Below, piece by piece: positions 21,867 to 34,400 of a stretch of 64,000 nucleotides of DNA. The DNA comes from Bilabrum cf. latius (Eukaryota > Bigyra: Bicosoecida > Bigyra > Bicosoecida), in assembly GCA_965178125.1 (NCBI GenBank), contig OZ237743.1, forward strand, positions 1,240,001 to 1,304,000, in the 5' to 3' direction. The notes under the pieces were generated by a model. It was not told where the DNA came from. It did not search any database and saw only the letters and a list, made by a program, of their open reading frames with translations. The position numbers and the translations under genes were made by a program. Each line of letters begins with the position of its first letter. Positions within the stretch are counted from its first letter, which is position 1.

Positions 21867-24800
21867 CCCGGACCAGTCGCAGGGAGCAAGCCAAGGCCAC
21901 GACTAGGGACTGCCGACGGGGCCTGCCTCGCAGAATGCAGGCCATGCCAGAAGCACCAGCAGCACGTCGCACCAGCCGGAATCCCCCAGAGACGCGGTCG
22001 TTATCCCAGGCACTGCGCCTGCACCTGCACCTGCTTCGCCCCCTCGTCCAGCAAGCGTGTATGCATCGGCACAGGCACAGGAACTGACGGGCGCGTTGGT
22101 AGCCGACGCACAGGCACAAGGATCTGTGCCCCGCCCCGCAGGCACACCACCGCCGGGTGCAGCTCGTCGAGCCGGGAGCTCGCATTCTCCCGAGCATGAG
22201 GCTTCCGGGGAACGAAAGCAGCAGAGCAGCGAGGCTAGCCAGCCCACGCCGGAGGCTCCTGCCGGCGCGAGGCCTGCCAGTGGTGGAGACCCTGAACCTG
22301 CAAGTGGGTCTGGTAGAGGCGGTGGCAGCGGCACTGGTACCTCGGCAAGTGCCGTCGCACTATCCGACCAAACGACACCCAGCAAAGAAGCAGCAGCAGC
22401 AGCAGCACCAGCACCAGCACCAGCAGCACCAGCACCAGCACCAGTGCCAACAAAAGCCCCGCCATCCTCCACTTCGCCCGGAGACAAAGCCAGTCCCAGG
22501 GCTCGCAAGCCCATCCCAAGGCCTGGAGATGCAGGGGGCATCCCCACGCCGATCGTAGCTGATGGAGCCGCCGACGTGGGCGATGATACGGCCGTGCCAA
22601 GCGTGGAAGCTCAAGCAGCTGAAGCAGTACCCGCACCCGCACCAGCATCGGCACTGTAGCCAGCGCCCGAACGAAAGCAAAAGCCCAGCGAGCCAAACGA
22701 GGATGTTGGGTAGGGCGAGGCCGGTGATAGTCCGAACGAGCAGTAGCACAAGGCACGGCTAGAGGGCAGCGAGAAGGCCCAGGACCAGGAGCCCATGCCT
22801 GCCATGGCACTGGCGTTTCTGGCTGAAGATGCTGGCGGTGGCGCTGGTGCCGGTGCTGACTCAAGCTCGACTGGCAAGGCAAATGGGGATGGTAACGAGA
22901 GAGTGGTCGGCAGCGGTCAGGCATCGAAGAAGAAGCCCGTGGCAAGCCAAGGCGCCAGTGCATCGCATCGTGACCGACCAAAGGAGAAAGCTTCGGAGGC
23001 AGCAATAGCAAGCGAGGATGCCCCAGAGTCTGCGATAGTTTCTGAAGAGTCAGCCGAGGCAAAGCCCGCAACTGCACCTGCACCTGCACCTGCACCTGCA
23101 CCTGCACCTGCACCTGCACCTGCACCTGCACCTGCACCTGCACCTGCACCTGCACCTGCACCTGCACCTGCACCTGCACCTGCACCTGTGCCCGCAGCAT
23201 CAGAACCAGCCCCAGCCCCAGCCCCAGCCCCAGCCCCAGCCCCAGCCCCAGCCCCAGCCGCAGCACCGGCGTCAGCCCCAGCCCCAGCCCCAGCCCCAGC
23301 ACCAGCACCGGCGTCAGCACCAGCGCCAGCACCCAAGCCGACTCTCAAGGCTCTCAAGTAGCAGCTAGCGGCTGAAGGAAACAAGAAAGGCAGTGGCAAG
23401 TCCAAGGATGCAAAGACTGGACCCACAGGATCCAAGGCAAAGGCAGCTGGGGTCAAGGCCAAGGCAGCGAAGGGGAAGGGTAGGCTTGCGGCACTGCGGT
23501 CCAAGCTTAAGGAGGAGGAGAGTGACAAGCACAAGGGGAAGGAAGCAGACAAAGCCAAGACCAGCGGTAAGGCAAAGGCTGACGCTGCCGAGGCTGGGTC
23601 AACTGGGCCTGCTAGCAGCCGCACTGGCACTGGCACTGGCACTGGCACTAAGCCCAAGCCTCAGCCACTAGCGGCCAAGAGCGCAGGCCCGCCCAAGAAC
23701 CCGAGCAAAGGCAAACCGACGGACAGTGGCAAGGCTGCAAGCAAGGTCACTGCAGGCAAGCTGCCCCCGCCGCCATCGCCAGGCACCGCCTCCGGCAAGC
23801 ACACTGGAAAGGGTAGCGGCAAGGGCAAGACCACGGGCAAGCCGGCTCCCAGCTCTGGCTCCAGTGCTGCGCTGCCTCCGCCACCAGCCCCTGGTTCCAG
23901 GTCGAGCCGAAGTCCCGCTGGTTCGCCGCCCGCCTCGCTGCCCCCGTCCCCGAAAGGGTCTCCGCTGGCCAAGCCAAAGCCAAAGACGACGGGCAATGGT
24001 AGTCTGCCGCCACCACCAAGCAGTCCGTCCGCGCCCCCGAGCAAGAAGGGCTCTGGCACCAAGACCAAGGCAAGCAAGGCCAAAGGGCCGCCGCCTGCCA
24101 GCCCGCCGCCCAGCCCGCGCACGAAATCTGCCCTACCTGGTCCGCCTTCCAGCAAAGGACCGCCTTCCAGCAAAGGACCGCCTTCCAGCAAAGGACCGCC
24201 TTCCAGCAAAGGACCGCCTTCCAGCAAAGGACCGCCTTCCAGCAAAGGACCGCCTTCCAGCAAGGCCAAGAGCAAGAGCAAGACGCTGCCGGGACCACCG
24301 GCAAGCCCGCCATCAGGCAAGCCGTCTGCGTCCAGCAGCAAGCTCCCGGGCCCCCCGGGATCCCCGCCGCCGCCTGCATCTGGGGCTAGCAAGACGAAGG
24401 CATCGCCGAAGTCGCCCCCGCCATCCCCCAAGGGGCCCCCAGGGGCAGCACCCCCCAGCAAGGTGAAGAACAAGGTGAAGGGCAAGGCAGGCATGGGCCC
24501 GCCACCAGCTGGCAAGGCAAGCAAGGGGCTACCGCCAGCTGGAAAGCCGCCGAAAGGAGCCAAGGCCAGTCCACCACCAGCTGGCCGCAGCGGGAAGGGC
24601 AAGGCCCCTTCGGCAAGCAAAGGACCGCCTTCCAGCAAGAGCAAGGGCAAGGGGAAGAGCAAGAGCAAGACGCTGCCGGGACCACCGGCAAGCCCGCCAT
24701 CAGGCAAGCCGTCTGCGTCCAGCAGCAAGCTCCCGGGCCCCCCGGGATCCCCGCCGCCGCCTGCATCTGGGGCTAGCAAGACGAAGGCATCGCCGAAGTC

Positions 24801-25368
24801 GCCCCCGCCATCCCCCAAGGGGCCCCCAGGGGCAGCACCACCCAGCAAGGTGAAGAACAAGGTGAAGGGCAAGGCAGGCATGGGCCCGCCACCAGCTGGC
24901 AAGGCAAGCAAGGGGCTACCGCCAGCTGGAAAGCCGCCGAAAGGAGCCAAGGGCAGTGATAGTGGGAGCAAATCTCTGGCAGGGAAGAAAGACAATGTGC
25001 CTGGTCCGCCGTCTAGCCCGGGCCCGCCCAAGCCAAGCAAGGCACCACCGAGCAAGAAGAGCGCAGGCCCGCCCAAGCCAAGCAAGGCACCACCGAGCAA
25101 GAAGAGCGCAGGCCCGCCCAAGCCAAGCAAGGCACCACCGAGCAAGAAGAGCGCAGGCCCGCCCAAGCCAAGCAAGGCACCACCGAGCAAGAAGAGCGCA
25201 GGGCCCCCAAAATCGAAGCCACCAGGTGCAAGTCCCGGCGCAGGACCCCCCAAAGGCCCGCCCCCGGCTGGCAAGGCCTCCAAGGGCCCTCCAAAGGGGC
25301 CCCCAAAAGCGAAAAGCAAGGGTCCTCCCAAGAAGAAAGGCCCTCCTAAGAAGCCACCGCCGTCATGA
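18955..25368 (+). CDS. Giant intrinsically disordered Pro/Ala/Lys-rich protein with coiled coils
   Basis: Unrecognised, 2137 residues in one frame that crosses eight TAG codons (including 20626, 21904, 22657 and 23359) and ends at TGA 25366-25368. Predicted coiled coils lie near residues 213-240 (ELLRRIQEEKEKQEAAQ), 347-420 (ELRRRLRRTSQRVAEQRHD) and 570-610. Between and after them the protein is disordered: PSPS repeats, polyglutamine near 21830, long Ala-Pro runs (23073-23335) and a C-terminal third dominated by GPPSSK and KAPPSKKSA repeats, like a basic, proline-rich scaffold. Both strands look open because of the base composition, but this strand carries the coherent gene. The ATG at 18955 is the first after an in-frame TGA; ATGs at 18982, 19033 and 19042 are alternatives. 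A cytoskeletal or scaffold role is a guess only. Confidence 0.7.
21471..21504 (+). repeat. CCCATC-type 6-bp repeat
   Basis: An in-frame microsatellite encodes (Ser-Pro)n in the giant disordered protein. A similar tract on the other coding strand lies at about 51346-51393. Confidence 0.8.
21830..21866 (+). repeat. CAG repeat (polyglutamine)
   Basis: About 12 consecutive CAG codons. This tract has no TAG; it shows ordinary Gln coding in the same gene. Confidence 0.9.
23073..23335 (+). repeat. GCACCT/GCCCCA 6-bp repeats (Ala-Pro)n
   Basis: Two adjacent blocks of 6-bp units, GCACCT then GCCCCA, encode a long Ala-Pro stretch. It reads in frame with the flanking coding sequence. Confidence 0.9.
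24139..24264 (+). repeat. 18-bp repeat, seven copies (GPPSSK)n
   Basis: In-frame tandem repeat in the disordered C-terminal third of the giant protein. Confidence 0.9.
24270..24952 (+). repeat. Direct repeat of about 296 bp, offset 387 bp
   Basis: Copies run about 24270-24565 and 24657-24952, nearly identical (one visible difference, CCC versus CCA). The 387-bp offset is 129 codons, so the duplication keeps the frame. Confidence 0.88.
25019..25199 (+). repeat. 45-bp tandem repeat, four copies
   Basis: Encodes GPPKPSKAPPSKKSA four times with almost no sequence change, in frame. Confidence 0.9.
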
Positions 25369-25568
25369 TTGAACTCAATTGTTGTGTTATAAGTTACTGT
25401 ACTGTGGCAGCGACCACAACTTGAAGTTGTGCAAGTCTGCAGGTTTCATGAATTGCTGGTTCTCTCTCTCGAATCTGCACAGCAGGCTCGCTTGCACTCA
25501 GACTGATTTGTCTCTTCCATTGCAAGCAGCCCCAGACCAGGCCTCGCCACCGGTATTAAAATACACTC

Positions 25569-26321
25569 ATGGGTACGCACGGCCCCAACGCCCCCCCTAG
25601 TAGTAGCGAGGGGATCGCAGTAGCTATTGCAGCAGATGTTGGTGCCAGTCTATGCGACTGCATCACGGACGCGTGCATTTGCCCGGCATCCGCCATTTGC
25701 TGTTTATGGCCGTGTCTAATTGGCCAAATAGGTGCTGTGTCACGGCGATGGCCTCTTGGTGCTCCATCGCTTGGGTGGAGCATAGCTTTCACATCGTTCT
25801 TGCTTCTGCTCTTCTTAGTCCTCAGCTTTTCCGATTTTTACGTGGAAGAGGACGGAGATAAGACACTGGATAGGTTCATTGATATTATATGGCTTGTTCC
25901 AACCCTGGGTATCGTTGCCACAGTTTATCATTCGAGAATGCAAGCTCGAGACTTCCTAGGCCAGCAGCCGTAGCCTTGCGACCTGATCCAGGCATGCTGC
26001 TGCCCGTGCTGCGTGCTTGGCCAGACTGCGATTGAGCTCCACGTCGAAAATCCATACGCTTGCACTGATTTACGATAGACCGGTCGGCAGCAGCGTTCAA
26101 GCACAGCAGATGAGCTCCAGAGGGGCAGGCAGGACCAGCGAACACTGGAGCACCAGCTGCACAAGAATTCAAGCGGGTTAGAGCTGGTAGCGGTGCTGCC
26201 AGGGGACTGCTAGAGCAGTCTAGATGCATTGAAGTCGATGGAAGCAGGCTCGCGGGGTGCTTTCAGTAGCAGCGAGACGGCCTAGGACGGCGATTGCCAT
26301 GCTGATGGGGAGCCGGTGTGA
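25569..26321 (+). CDS. PLAC8-like Cys-rich membrane protein
   Basis: About 250 residues, single exon, TGA stop. Two Cys clusters characteristic of the PLAC8 family are present: CDCITDACICPASAICCLWPC near residue 31 with the following GQIG, and CCCPCCVLGQTAIELH in the second half. Two hydrophobic segments (AFTSFLLLLFLVLSF and IIWLVPTLGIVATVY) lie between them. The second Cys cluster comes directly after a TAG codon (QQP-TAG-PCDL), so it is only seen if TAG is sense; three more TAGs follow. The region after it is charged and probably disordered. PLAC8 proteins include plant cell-number and cadmium-resistance proteins; function here is unproven. Start at the ATG 25569 because an upstream Met is not in frame. 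Confidence 0.75.
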
Positions 26322-26991
26322 TGGCCCGACTGGCTCCACCCCTGCCAAGTCCTGGTCGCATGGCACGCAGAATTTCTGCCTTCGTGGACAACGTCCATGC
26401 CAGTAGCTTAGCAGAATCATCTTGTGGATTCTTGGGGGGCATCGTTTCGGTAATTTGATCCGACGAGTCACAAGTAGTCTCTGGCCCGGTGCCAGCCAGC
26501 CCCGCCAAGGTCCGGGGTCTCGGCGATGCCTGCCGGGCCTCACCGCGCCGCGCGCAGGAACAATAAGAATGGCTGCCTAATTTATATAGCTGTGCTTATT
26601 AGGCATCACGCGGCGCATTGGGACCATCTATGCCGCTGGCGCTGGCGATTCCGGCAGCTCACCCATCCGGGATTGTGAAGCGGGAAGGTAGAGTCGGCCT
26701 GCAACAACTTTTTTGCAGGTGGGTGCGTCGGTGCTGGCACGTTCGAGTGAATGCTAACTAGTGATGCGAGTCATCGTGCAAAGTACATTCTTGAAAAGCA
26801 CGGATTCAACATCAACAGCACGCACGCACAATAGATCCAGCCCCATCCGCCCGAAGACGATCACAGCACCTCCTCCCAAATCCTTCATGGATAGCCTCTC
26901 GTCTCTCCCGCAGTCCGCTTGCATCACCGGTCCTCCGGTCAGCAAGGCAACGCAGCTAGACGCGAAGCCCACCGAGTCGATGGGAGCCCTC
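26322..26991. other. Convergent intergenic spacer
   Basis: Separates the 3' ends of the PLAC8-like and GNAT-like genes. An AT-rich patch lies near 26575-26605. Nothing else is recognised. Confidence 0.5.
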
Positions 26992-28264
26992 TCACAGCTC
27001 CTGCAGGTGCTCCCCGATGTCCTCCGAGATGACGAACCGAGTGCCATCCTTGTCACCCCCCTTTCCCTTTCCCTGCCCCTGCCCCCCTTCCCTCGCCTCA
27101 TCCCTCTCCCTCCTCTCCCTCTCCTGCTCCCTCTGCCTCTGCCGCTTGGCCCTCTCCCACCGCAGCCCCAGGGGCTCCCTCCCGTCGGGGGTCCACGAGC
27201 TGATCCCGGTGAAGGCGCCTGAGCGCACTGCGAACCAGCTGGCCAGCACGATGATGACGAGTGCGATGAGGGGGAACAGCAGCTGGGTGCTGCGGCGGGA
27301 CGCCTCCGCCGCGTCCCTCTTCTTGTCCCCTTTCTTGGCCCTGCGGATGGCCTTGATCTGGTACTTGTCCAGCTTGGGGGCGGGCGGCTGCGAAGACGAA
27401 GACGAAGACTGCGGGGTCCCTGCCGGCCCTGCGTGCTTCTGCGACCCGGATTCGGATGATTTCGATTCCGAGTCATCCGCGGCCAGCTGCGCGTCGGCCG
27501 CGGCCCTCGCAAGCTTGCACACGGTGGGTCCGAGCCTCGCGCCGTCCTGGGTCGGTAGGGCAAGCAGGAGCCTTGTCCCCTCGGTTGTCTCCGCCCCTGG
27601 CTCCCCATTGAATGCAAATTCAGTGCGTCCGATCGCCTCGAACGCGGTGGAGGCGTACACGGATAGCGCTGCGGCGTTGTCGTCATCGGCTAGCGCTGTC
27701 AGCGCGACATCTCCACTAGCCTTGGCGTGCCTGCTCGCTTCCGCGATCAACCGGCGCAAAACATCCACCCATGACTTAAATGACTCGCCAGATGTTTCAG
27801 CCCCAGCTGCGGCCTTGCGTGTGTTCGTAGCGTCGGGGTCAACTGCGATTGCAACCACGTGGCACGCGGATGCTCGCTTCGACACGTTCTTTACGATGCC
27901 GTCTTTGGCGCCGTAGGCAAGCGCGAGGCCGCCTGCCTCAACTTTTTGCAGCAATATAGTCGCCATGATGGAGGGTGCTTCTCCTTTCGCACCGTCTTGC
28001 ATCGCAGCAAAACCCTGCACTGTTCCAAGCGGGGTTGCTCCAGGCGTAGTAGCAACGCTTGCATCCTTGTTTCGGATGCTCCGGAACACATCCTGCATGT
28101 GCAATCATATTTAAAATTCCAAACAAATTTGCGGTTCTGATGGATGGCGGCATCTGAACGAGGGCAGCCCGACTCACATCATGCTGCACGTCACCACAGC
28201 TCTCGAAGAACCACTTCAGCTCAGCTGCATCGGCAGGCTTGATTGCTCGGATGGTAGCACGCAT
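26992..28264 (-). CDS. GNAT-like protein with C-terminal transmembrane anchor
   Basis: Probable acetyltransferase-fold protein of 395 residues. Exon 1 is complement of 28178-28264 and exon 2 complement of 26992-28092, across an 84-nt GT-AG intron in phase 0. The N-terminus (MRATIRAIKPADAAELKWFF) is the first strand and helix of a GNAT domain, and AALSVYASTAFEAIGRTEFA matches the end of the acetyl-CoA site (A..LY...GF). The usual R/QxxGxG/A pyrophosphate loop is not obvious, so activity is uncertain. Near residue 300 there is one transmembrane helix (LLFPLIALVIIVLASWFAV) followed by a basic and acidic tail, giving a membrane-anchored protein with the GNAT part probably in the cytosol. No TAG in frame. 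Ends with TGA. Confidence 0.7.
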
Positions 28265-28471
28265 GTGTAGTACCCGCGATGCGGCAGTATCAAATTTGCA
28301 CTAATGAGAGAAACCGTGGGGAAAAGTATCATCAAGTCGCCGTCATCATCACACTCGGCCAAAGACTCCGCCGGTCGATTGCCGCACTTTATTGGCTACA
28401 TCACCCTAGTTGCGGCAGGTGCGATACCTGAAACCTGTTTTGTTGGCGGTTTCACGCGAGTTTCCTCGAGC
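28265..28471. promoter_or_regulatory. Divergent promoter region of the GNAT-like gene and the kinase
   Basis: Just over 200 bp if the kinase starts at 28472, but only about 40 bp if its frame, open from ATG 28304, starts there. The sequence alone does not settle the start. Confidence 0.35.
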
Positions 28472-31400
28472 ATGTCCGCTGCACTTCGGCTTGCACCCCA
28501 GTGGACCGTATAGTAGGCAGATGTCGAGTCCTTGCCGCTCGGTGACTGCGTCCTGGATTGCTGCATCCCAGAAAAGCTCCTTGGCTCTGGATCCAATGGG
28601 GCAGTGGTGCAAGTGAAGCTTGACCTGGATTCGTTACGCATGTAGGAGCTTTCGGACGACCTGTTGGATGCCCTCTTCCCAGGGCAATCGAGACGTTTGA
28701 TTTTTGGATCCGGCAATGCTCGCTCGCACAAGGCCAGCGAGAGCGCTGTCTCGATGCAAGCTCAGGCTGCTGCTAATAGTTCTCAGCAGGAGCGAGTGCT
28801 GGCGCTGAAAGTGTCTAGCCACTACTGGTCCGAGGGCGCCCTGCAGCTGCTGGCCTGCGAGGACCGAGCGCTCCGAGCACTTGCGCCAGGGCCCTGCCAG
28901 CACTCCGTGCGATGCCTGTCCACGTTTCGAGCAAGTGTTCACTCGGTTTCCGCGCCCAAAGTTGCCGCAAGGCCGTCTTCCTCCGCGGCGGCAGCGCAAG
29001 CGGAGCACAGCGAAGATGAGCGCAGAGTAGCCGAGCAAGAGGAGCAAGAGGAGCAAGGCACTGGCACCGACTCTGACTCTGACGGAGAGTGGTCTCCCCC
29101 ATCCCTGGCCCGGGCGCTGGAGCACCTCCCCTCGTCCATGAAAGAGGAGATAGAGAGCAGGGCCAGCCCCCGCGCATTCACAGTCTGCTACCTCCTCGAG
29201 CTCCTCCCCGCCGCGATCGAGGACGTCAGGGCGGCGTATCCCGCCCCTGCGCCGTATCACCTGCTGTGGAGGTGGACCAGGGACCTCCTGAGGATGGACG
29301 CGGAGCACGCTGCGGCGGGTGTACTGCACTGCGACGTCAAGGCGGACAACGTGATGGTCGCGGTCGACGGGGCCCTCAAGGGGGTCGACTTTGGCATCAG
29401 CACAGTGGGGCCTCCGGTGGCGCTGCCTGCCAGGGAACAAGGAGGGGGCGCGCATACTAGAGTGCTCCAGATCGACTGGGCCGGACCGGAGCAAGTGGGT
29501 AGGGATTGTGGAACGGCAGAGCACCGCTCGTCACACGATGTCTCCCGCGTGCTGTCTCTGTCCATGTCGGAATCGGACCCGGGCGAGTTCCCAGTGCTGG
29601 TGAGCGAGCTGATCACGGCCCCGGAGGTCCTGAGGCAGCACGCTGTGGCGCAGGGGCTCTGGAGGCAGGCGGGCGCGGGGCAGGCACAGGGAGAGGGCGA
29701 GGGCGAGGGCGATGGTGTCGCCGCCGGCACCGGGAACGTCCTGGTGGATCCACGGGTGGATTACTCTCTGCAGAGCGAGTGGTCCGTGGGCATGCTCTCC
29801 TACGAGCTGGGTGCGCTGCTGAGCCCCTACCCCAGGTGGCCGAGGCGCATGCTGGGAGATGGGACCGGGCCGGCCTACCACGCGGGTCCAGGGAACAGCG
29901 CGGGCCCAGGGAACAGTGAGGGCGAGCCAGGCACCAGCCCTGGGGAGTACTGGCAGCCGCTGCGGTTGCCTGCACCCGGTGGCCCCGCCGCCGCAGCGCC
30001 CCACTTTGCTGATGTGCTGCGAGGACTCGTGGAGCCAGACCCGGGGCTGAGGCTGCGCGCTGCGGAGGCACTGCAGGTGCTGGAGCGGTGCCCGGAGGGC
30101 GTGCGACCCATGTCTGGTTGCGTTCGGTGGATCGGGAGCGCAAAGAGCGCGGCTGCGTCCTCCTCCTCTTCCACTGGGGAGCGGGAGCAGGCTCGCACGA
30201 TTCGCCGAGTGTCGTGCTTTGAGGCGTGGGCGGATCCCCGTGCGGCTCTGGTCGTGATGGGCGGGGCAGCGTCAGGGGTGCCAGGCGGTGGGAAGATTGA
30301 GGACAAGGGCAAGGTGAAAGGGGGAAAGCGGAGGAGAAAGAAATCCAAGTCAAAGAGGAGCACTGGGGGCGGCACGAGCGCGGCAAGCGAGCCCACCATG
30401 GGTCGATTGTGCGAGGACACCATGCTGCTCGTGCTGGACAACCCCTGGGGGGAGGTGGCTGCGGTGCTGGCCAACCGCCGGGACGCGCCGTGCGACGTGT
30501 GGGCCAGTGCCGCGGTGCCGGATTGGTTCCGCAGGCCGATCGCCACGAATGCTGACGTGGGATCGGATCGCGAGAACGATGCCGATGAAGCGAGTGTGCC
30601 ATGGGCCGAGTGGAGGCTGTTCGCGGGGGGCCTGGAGCTGGGCATGCGGAAGGCTGCGGGTGAGGGCGAGGATGAAGGCGACAGTGCAGAAGAAGGCAAG
30701 TCGCACGGTGGTGGTGACGATAGCGAGGGGGAGGGCGAGGCAGGCACGGGTGCATCCTGGGGGCTGGGGCTCGAGCAGGGGCAGGACGCGGCGCCGCATG
30801 CACGCATGAGCTGCGGTGAGCTGGCGGCCCTGGCGCCTGCCCCTGTGCTGGCCCCCTCGCCCACTGTGACGAGTGGAGGCAGCAACATCGATGCAACGAC
30901 TTTGACCACCCATCCAGAGGGTGGCTCAACCGGCGCGTCGGAGAACGCCACGGTGTTCGGGGCAGTGCGGGTGAGCGCGGCCCCGAGTGCTCCCAGGGCG
31001 GTGGCTGCATCGGCCGAGAGGTTGCTGCACCTGGGGAACCATTCGGCGGGGGCAAGGGGGTTCTTGGAGGGGCTGGCACCGGGGGGGGAAGGGGGGTTCT
31101 TGGAGGGGCTGGCACCGGGGGGGGAAGGGGGGTTCTTGGAGGGGCTGGCACCGGGGGGGGAAGGGGGGTTCTTGGAGGGGCTGGCACCGGGGGGGGAAGG
31201 GGGGTTCTTGGAGGGGCTGGCACCGGGGGGGGAAGGGGGGTTCTTGGAGGGGCTGGCACCGGGGGGAGAAGGGGGAGATGCCCCGGTGTCGGGCCGGAGG
31301 GGTGAGAAGGGCAGCGGGGCGTCTGGCACTGGCTGGAGGGACAGGGTGCTTCCGTTGCTCGAGCGGTCCAGGGCGACTGATGGTGCTGACCAAGGCGGTG

Positions 31401-34400
31401 GGAGTGCTGCTGTAGGTGGCGGCACATCTGGTGCGGCGGCGGGCGCGGGCATGGGTGTGGGCGTGGGTGGCCAGGTTGGGATGCCCCTAGGGCAGGGGCC
31501 TGTGCTGCGCGCTAGGGCAGGCCACCCTCGGCTGCTGTGTGCCTTCAGGTTGCAGGGGGGTGTTGGAACTGCGGGAGTCGACGAGGGTAGGGGCGGTGCA
31601 GACACATAGATGGGAGCGGCAGCCGGCTCATCCCCTCCTCCCGGCATGCTGGTACAGGGTGCTTCCGTTGCTGGTGCCGGTGCAGAGGCTGGTTCTGGGC
31701 TCGGGCGGTGGGGCGCGCGGCTGTACCCCTCTCTGCTGGGCTATGATCTAGACGTTGGGGCGCAGTCCAGGGAACAACGGTAGGATGGTGAGGATGCGGT
31801 GCCATCGTCATCATGTGCCCCGCTGGAGCCCGACGAGGACCCATCGCAGGGCGACTGGCGGGTGCAGGTGAGGGCGGTGCAGGGGCTGCAGGTGCTGGCA
31901 GCAAGGGCGCTGAACGATGAGCCGGATGATGACGACGATGATGATGACGACGATGATGATGACGATGACGACGGCGATGACGATGACGACGATGATGACG
32001 ACGACGACGAGTAGGAGGAGGACGAGGAGGAGGGTGAAGATGAAAGCGATGAGGGCGACGCGGAGGACGCTGCGAGCGGGGAAGGTGAAGACGAGGAGGA
32101 AGACGACGAATAGGAAGAGGGAAGGGGCGACGAATAGGAAGCAACCGAAGCCACAAGCGCTTCTGATGATGACGAGTGGAGCCAAGAGGGTGGAGAACAA
32201 GACGAGAGCAGCCTGGTGGCTGTGCCCCGGCACCGGCACGCCCTCCGCCCCAACGGCCCCGCCGGCGGCATGGCTGCATACCCGCTGCGGTCTGTGGGGT
32301 ACCTGACCTGCTACTGCCTGTCCTCTTTCGGCACCACGGAGCCTCTTGTCCTGGCCTCCTGCGTGCAGCTGCTGCGCGCGATCACGTGCACGGACGACCC
32401 GGCAGAGGCCGAGGCCCTGGCGTCACAGGGGGCCATCGACTGGGGCTGCCACGCGGTGCAGGTGATCCAGGCCGCAGACGGGGTCCGTCGGTGGGAGAGG
32501 GAGAAGCAGCGAGTGAGGGCTGCTGCGGAGAGGCGCGCGCTGGAGGCGGGGGTGGGGAAAGAGGTGGCGAAAGGCATCGCGGAAGGTGTCACTCTGGGAC
32601 TGACACCGGCCTTGGTGCTGGACGCCTCTCTCGTCGGCGATGCGGCTCTGGTTGCGACCAACTTGCTGCGGTTCCCTGGTCTGCAGGCGGCCGGTGCGGC
32701 GGGATGGCGCGCCTCTGCTGCGACTGTCCTGGCCGCATCCGCTCACCTGCTCAACCTGTGCGGGCGGCACGTGCAGCAGGAGCCAGAGTGGGCAGGGGGT
32801 GCGGGCGAGAGCGAGGGCGAGGGCGAGGGCGAATCCATCGATCTGAGGCTAGACCACGAGGGCGCGGAGGAGGTGCTACCCACCGCGATACGGCTGCTGA
32901 AGTACGGTGTGACGATTGCGGAGGCAGAAGCGGAGGCGGGGGTGGGCATAGCGGCGGAGGGTGGCCAGGGGCATGGGGCCAGCGGTGGCGGTGAGGACGC
33001 CGCGGCCCTGGCTGCTGCCCGGCTGGGCTGCATCGACGGTCTGTGCGCTGCCATGCGGGAGGTGCAGCAGGACCAGGGGCTGGTGGTGGATCTGCTGCAT
33101 CAGCTTTGCCTGCTGCTGGCGCAGCCCTCCGTGAGAGGGGTGGCCAAACCTGCCACCGCAGTGGATCTCGACAAGATCGGGCTTAGTGAAGTGGCGCCCT
33201 TCCTGCTTGCACGCGGACAGGGAAGGGGTGGGCAAGCGCAGGGGCAGGGTGATGACGGATGCTGGAGGTATGTGGAGTGCACGCGCCGCGTGGTGGCTGC
33301 CATGTCCGAGGACGGCGCGGCACGGCACGAGAGGCTGCAGACCCTGGGCTGCAACGCGATCCGGAACCTTGCTTGCGTGGAGGTTGAGGACGCAGACAGG
33401 GACGAGGTGGAGGATCCAGGGAACAACGAGGGAGACGGAGAAGTAAGTGGAGAAGCAACAGACAGTAGGTAGGGAGAGGAGGAGCCCCCACGTCTGCTTC
33501 GGGTCACCTCCGCCCAGCTGGTCGCCATGGCCGGCGGGGCTACTGCATGTGAGGCGGCCATGGAGCGGTTTCCAGAGAACACGTCCATTGGGGAGCACGG
33601 CAGGTGCGCGCTGTTCAACCTGGTGCTGCTCAGCACCACGGCGCAGCCCCGGATCCTAGGGTCGCTGCAGGGACTCAGCGCTTGGGCATCAGCTAGAGCG
33701 AGGGCGGGGCGCGATGGTCGGGCAATCACGAGTGGTGGTGGTGGTGGTGGTGCTGCCGGGGCTGGTGGAGCCACCGGTGCCCGCGCCGATGCCAAAGCTA
33801 GCGCCATGACAAGTGGCGGTGAGAAATCGTCGGAAGACAAAGGGGATGGGCTGTCCCTGGACCAGCGGCTGCTGCGGGAGGCCCTGGGGCAGGCCGAGGC
33901 AGCTGCCGCCGAGCATGCCCGCAGGGAACAGCCGAGAGGCAGGTCAAGCTCAATGCCGGTGACGCCCGCGGACCTTGCCCGCCGCAGGAGAAGGGGGCAG
34001 AGCATCCCGGTGCCCAGGCCCCCCGGGGCGATTGACATCCCTCGCAGGAGCTTGTGGCCCGTGGACGAAGGCCGTGCGGGGGATGGCGGGGAACACAAAG
34101 GTGGTGCAGCGTAGGGCGAACCGCTTGCTCCCAAGACACCGTTTGTGAAGCCGACCCCGAGGCTGGCTTCCCCTTCTGCCGCAGCCACCGCGCATGCCGC
34201 AGGGCCTTCCAGCGCGGGTCATCAGCGCGGGTCATCAGGAGGAAATGGTGGCGAGGTCGAGATGCAGTCCATGCCAATCAAGGGAGCTCGGAGGCTAGAC
34301 GAGGAGACGGGTGGCGACGCGGCTGGGTCGATCGCCTCCTCGCCCTCGCTCAAGACAGCCCCCTCCATGGCGGGTGATAGGCTGAGGGCGATGATGAGGG

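Noticed and set aside
23661-25331. Long open frame antisense to the giant protein
   Set aside because: Gly/Pro/Leu repeats mirror the sense repeats. Low AT content makes long antisense frames common here; many others were dismissed for the same reason.
31341-31673. A 19-bp sequence present twice in the kinase gene in different frames
   Set aside because: It may be a trace of local duplication, but one short match in repeat-rich DNA does not support more.
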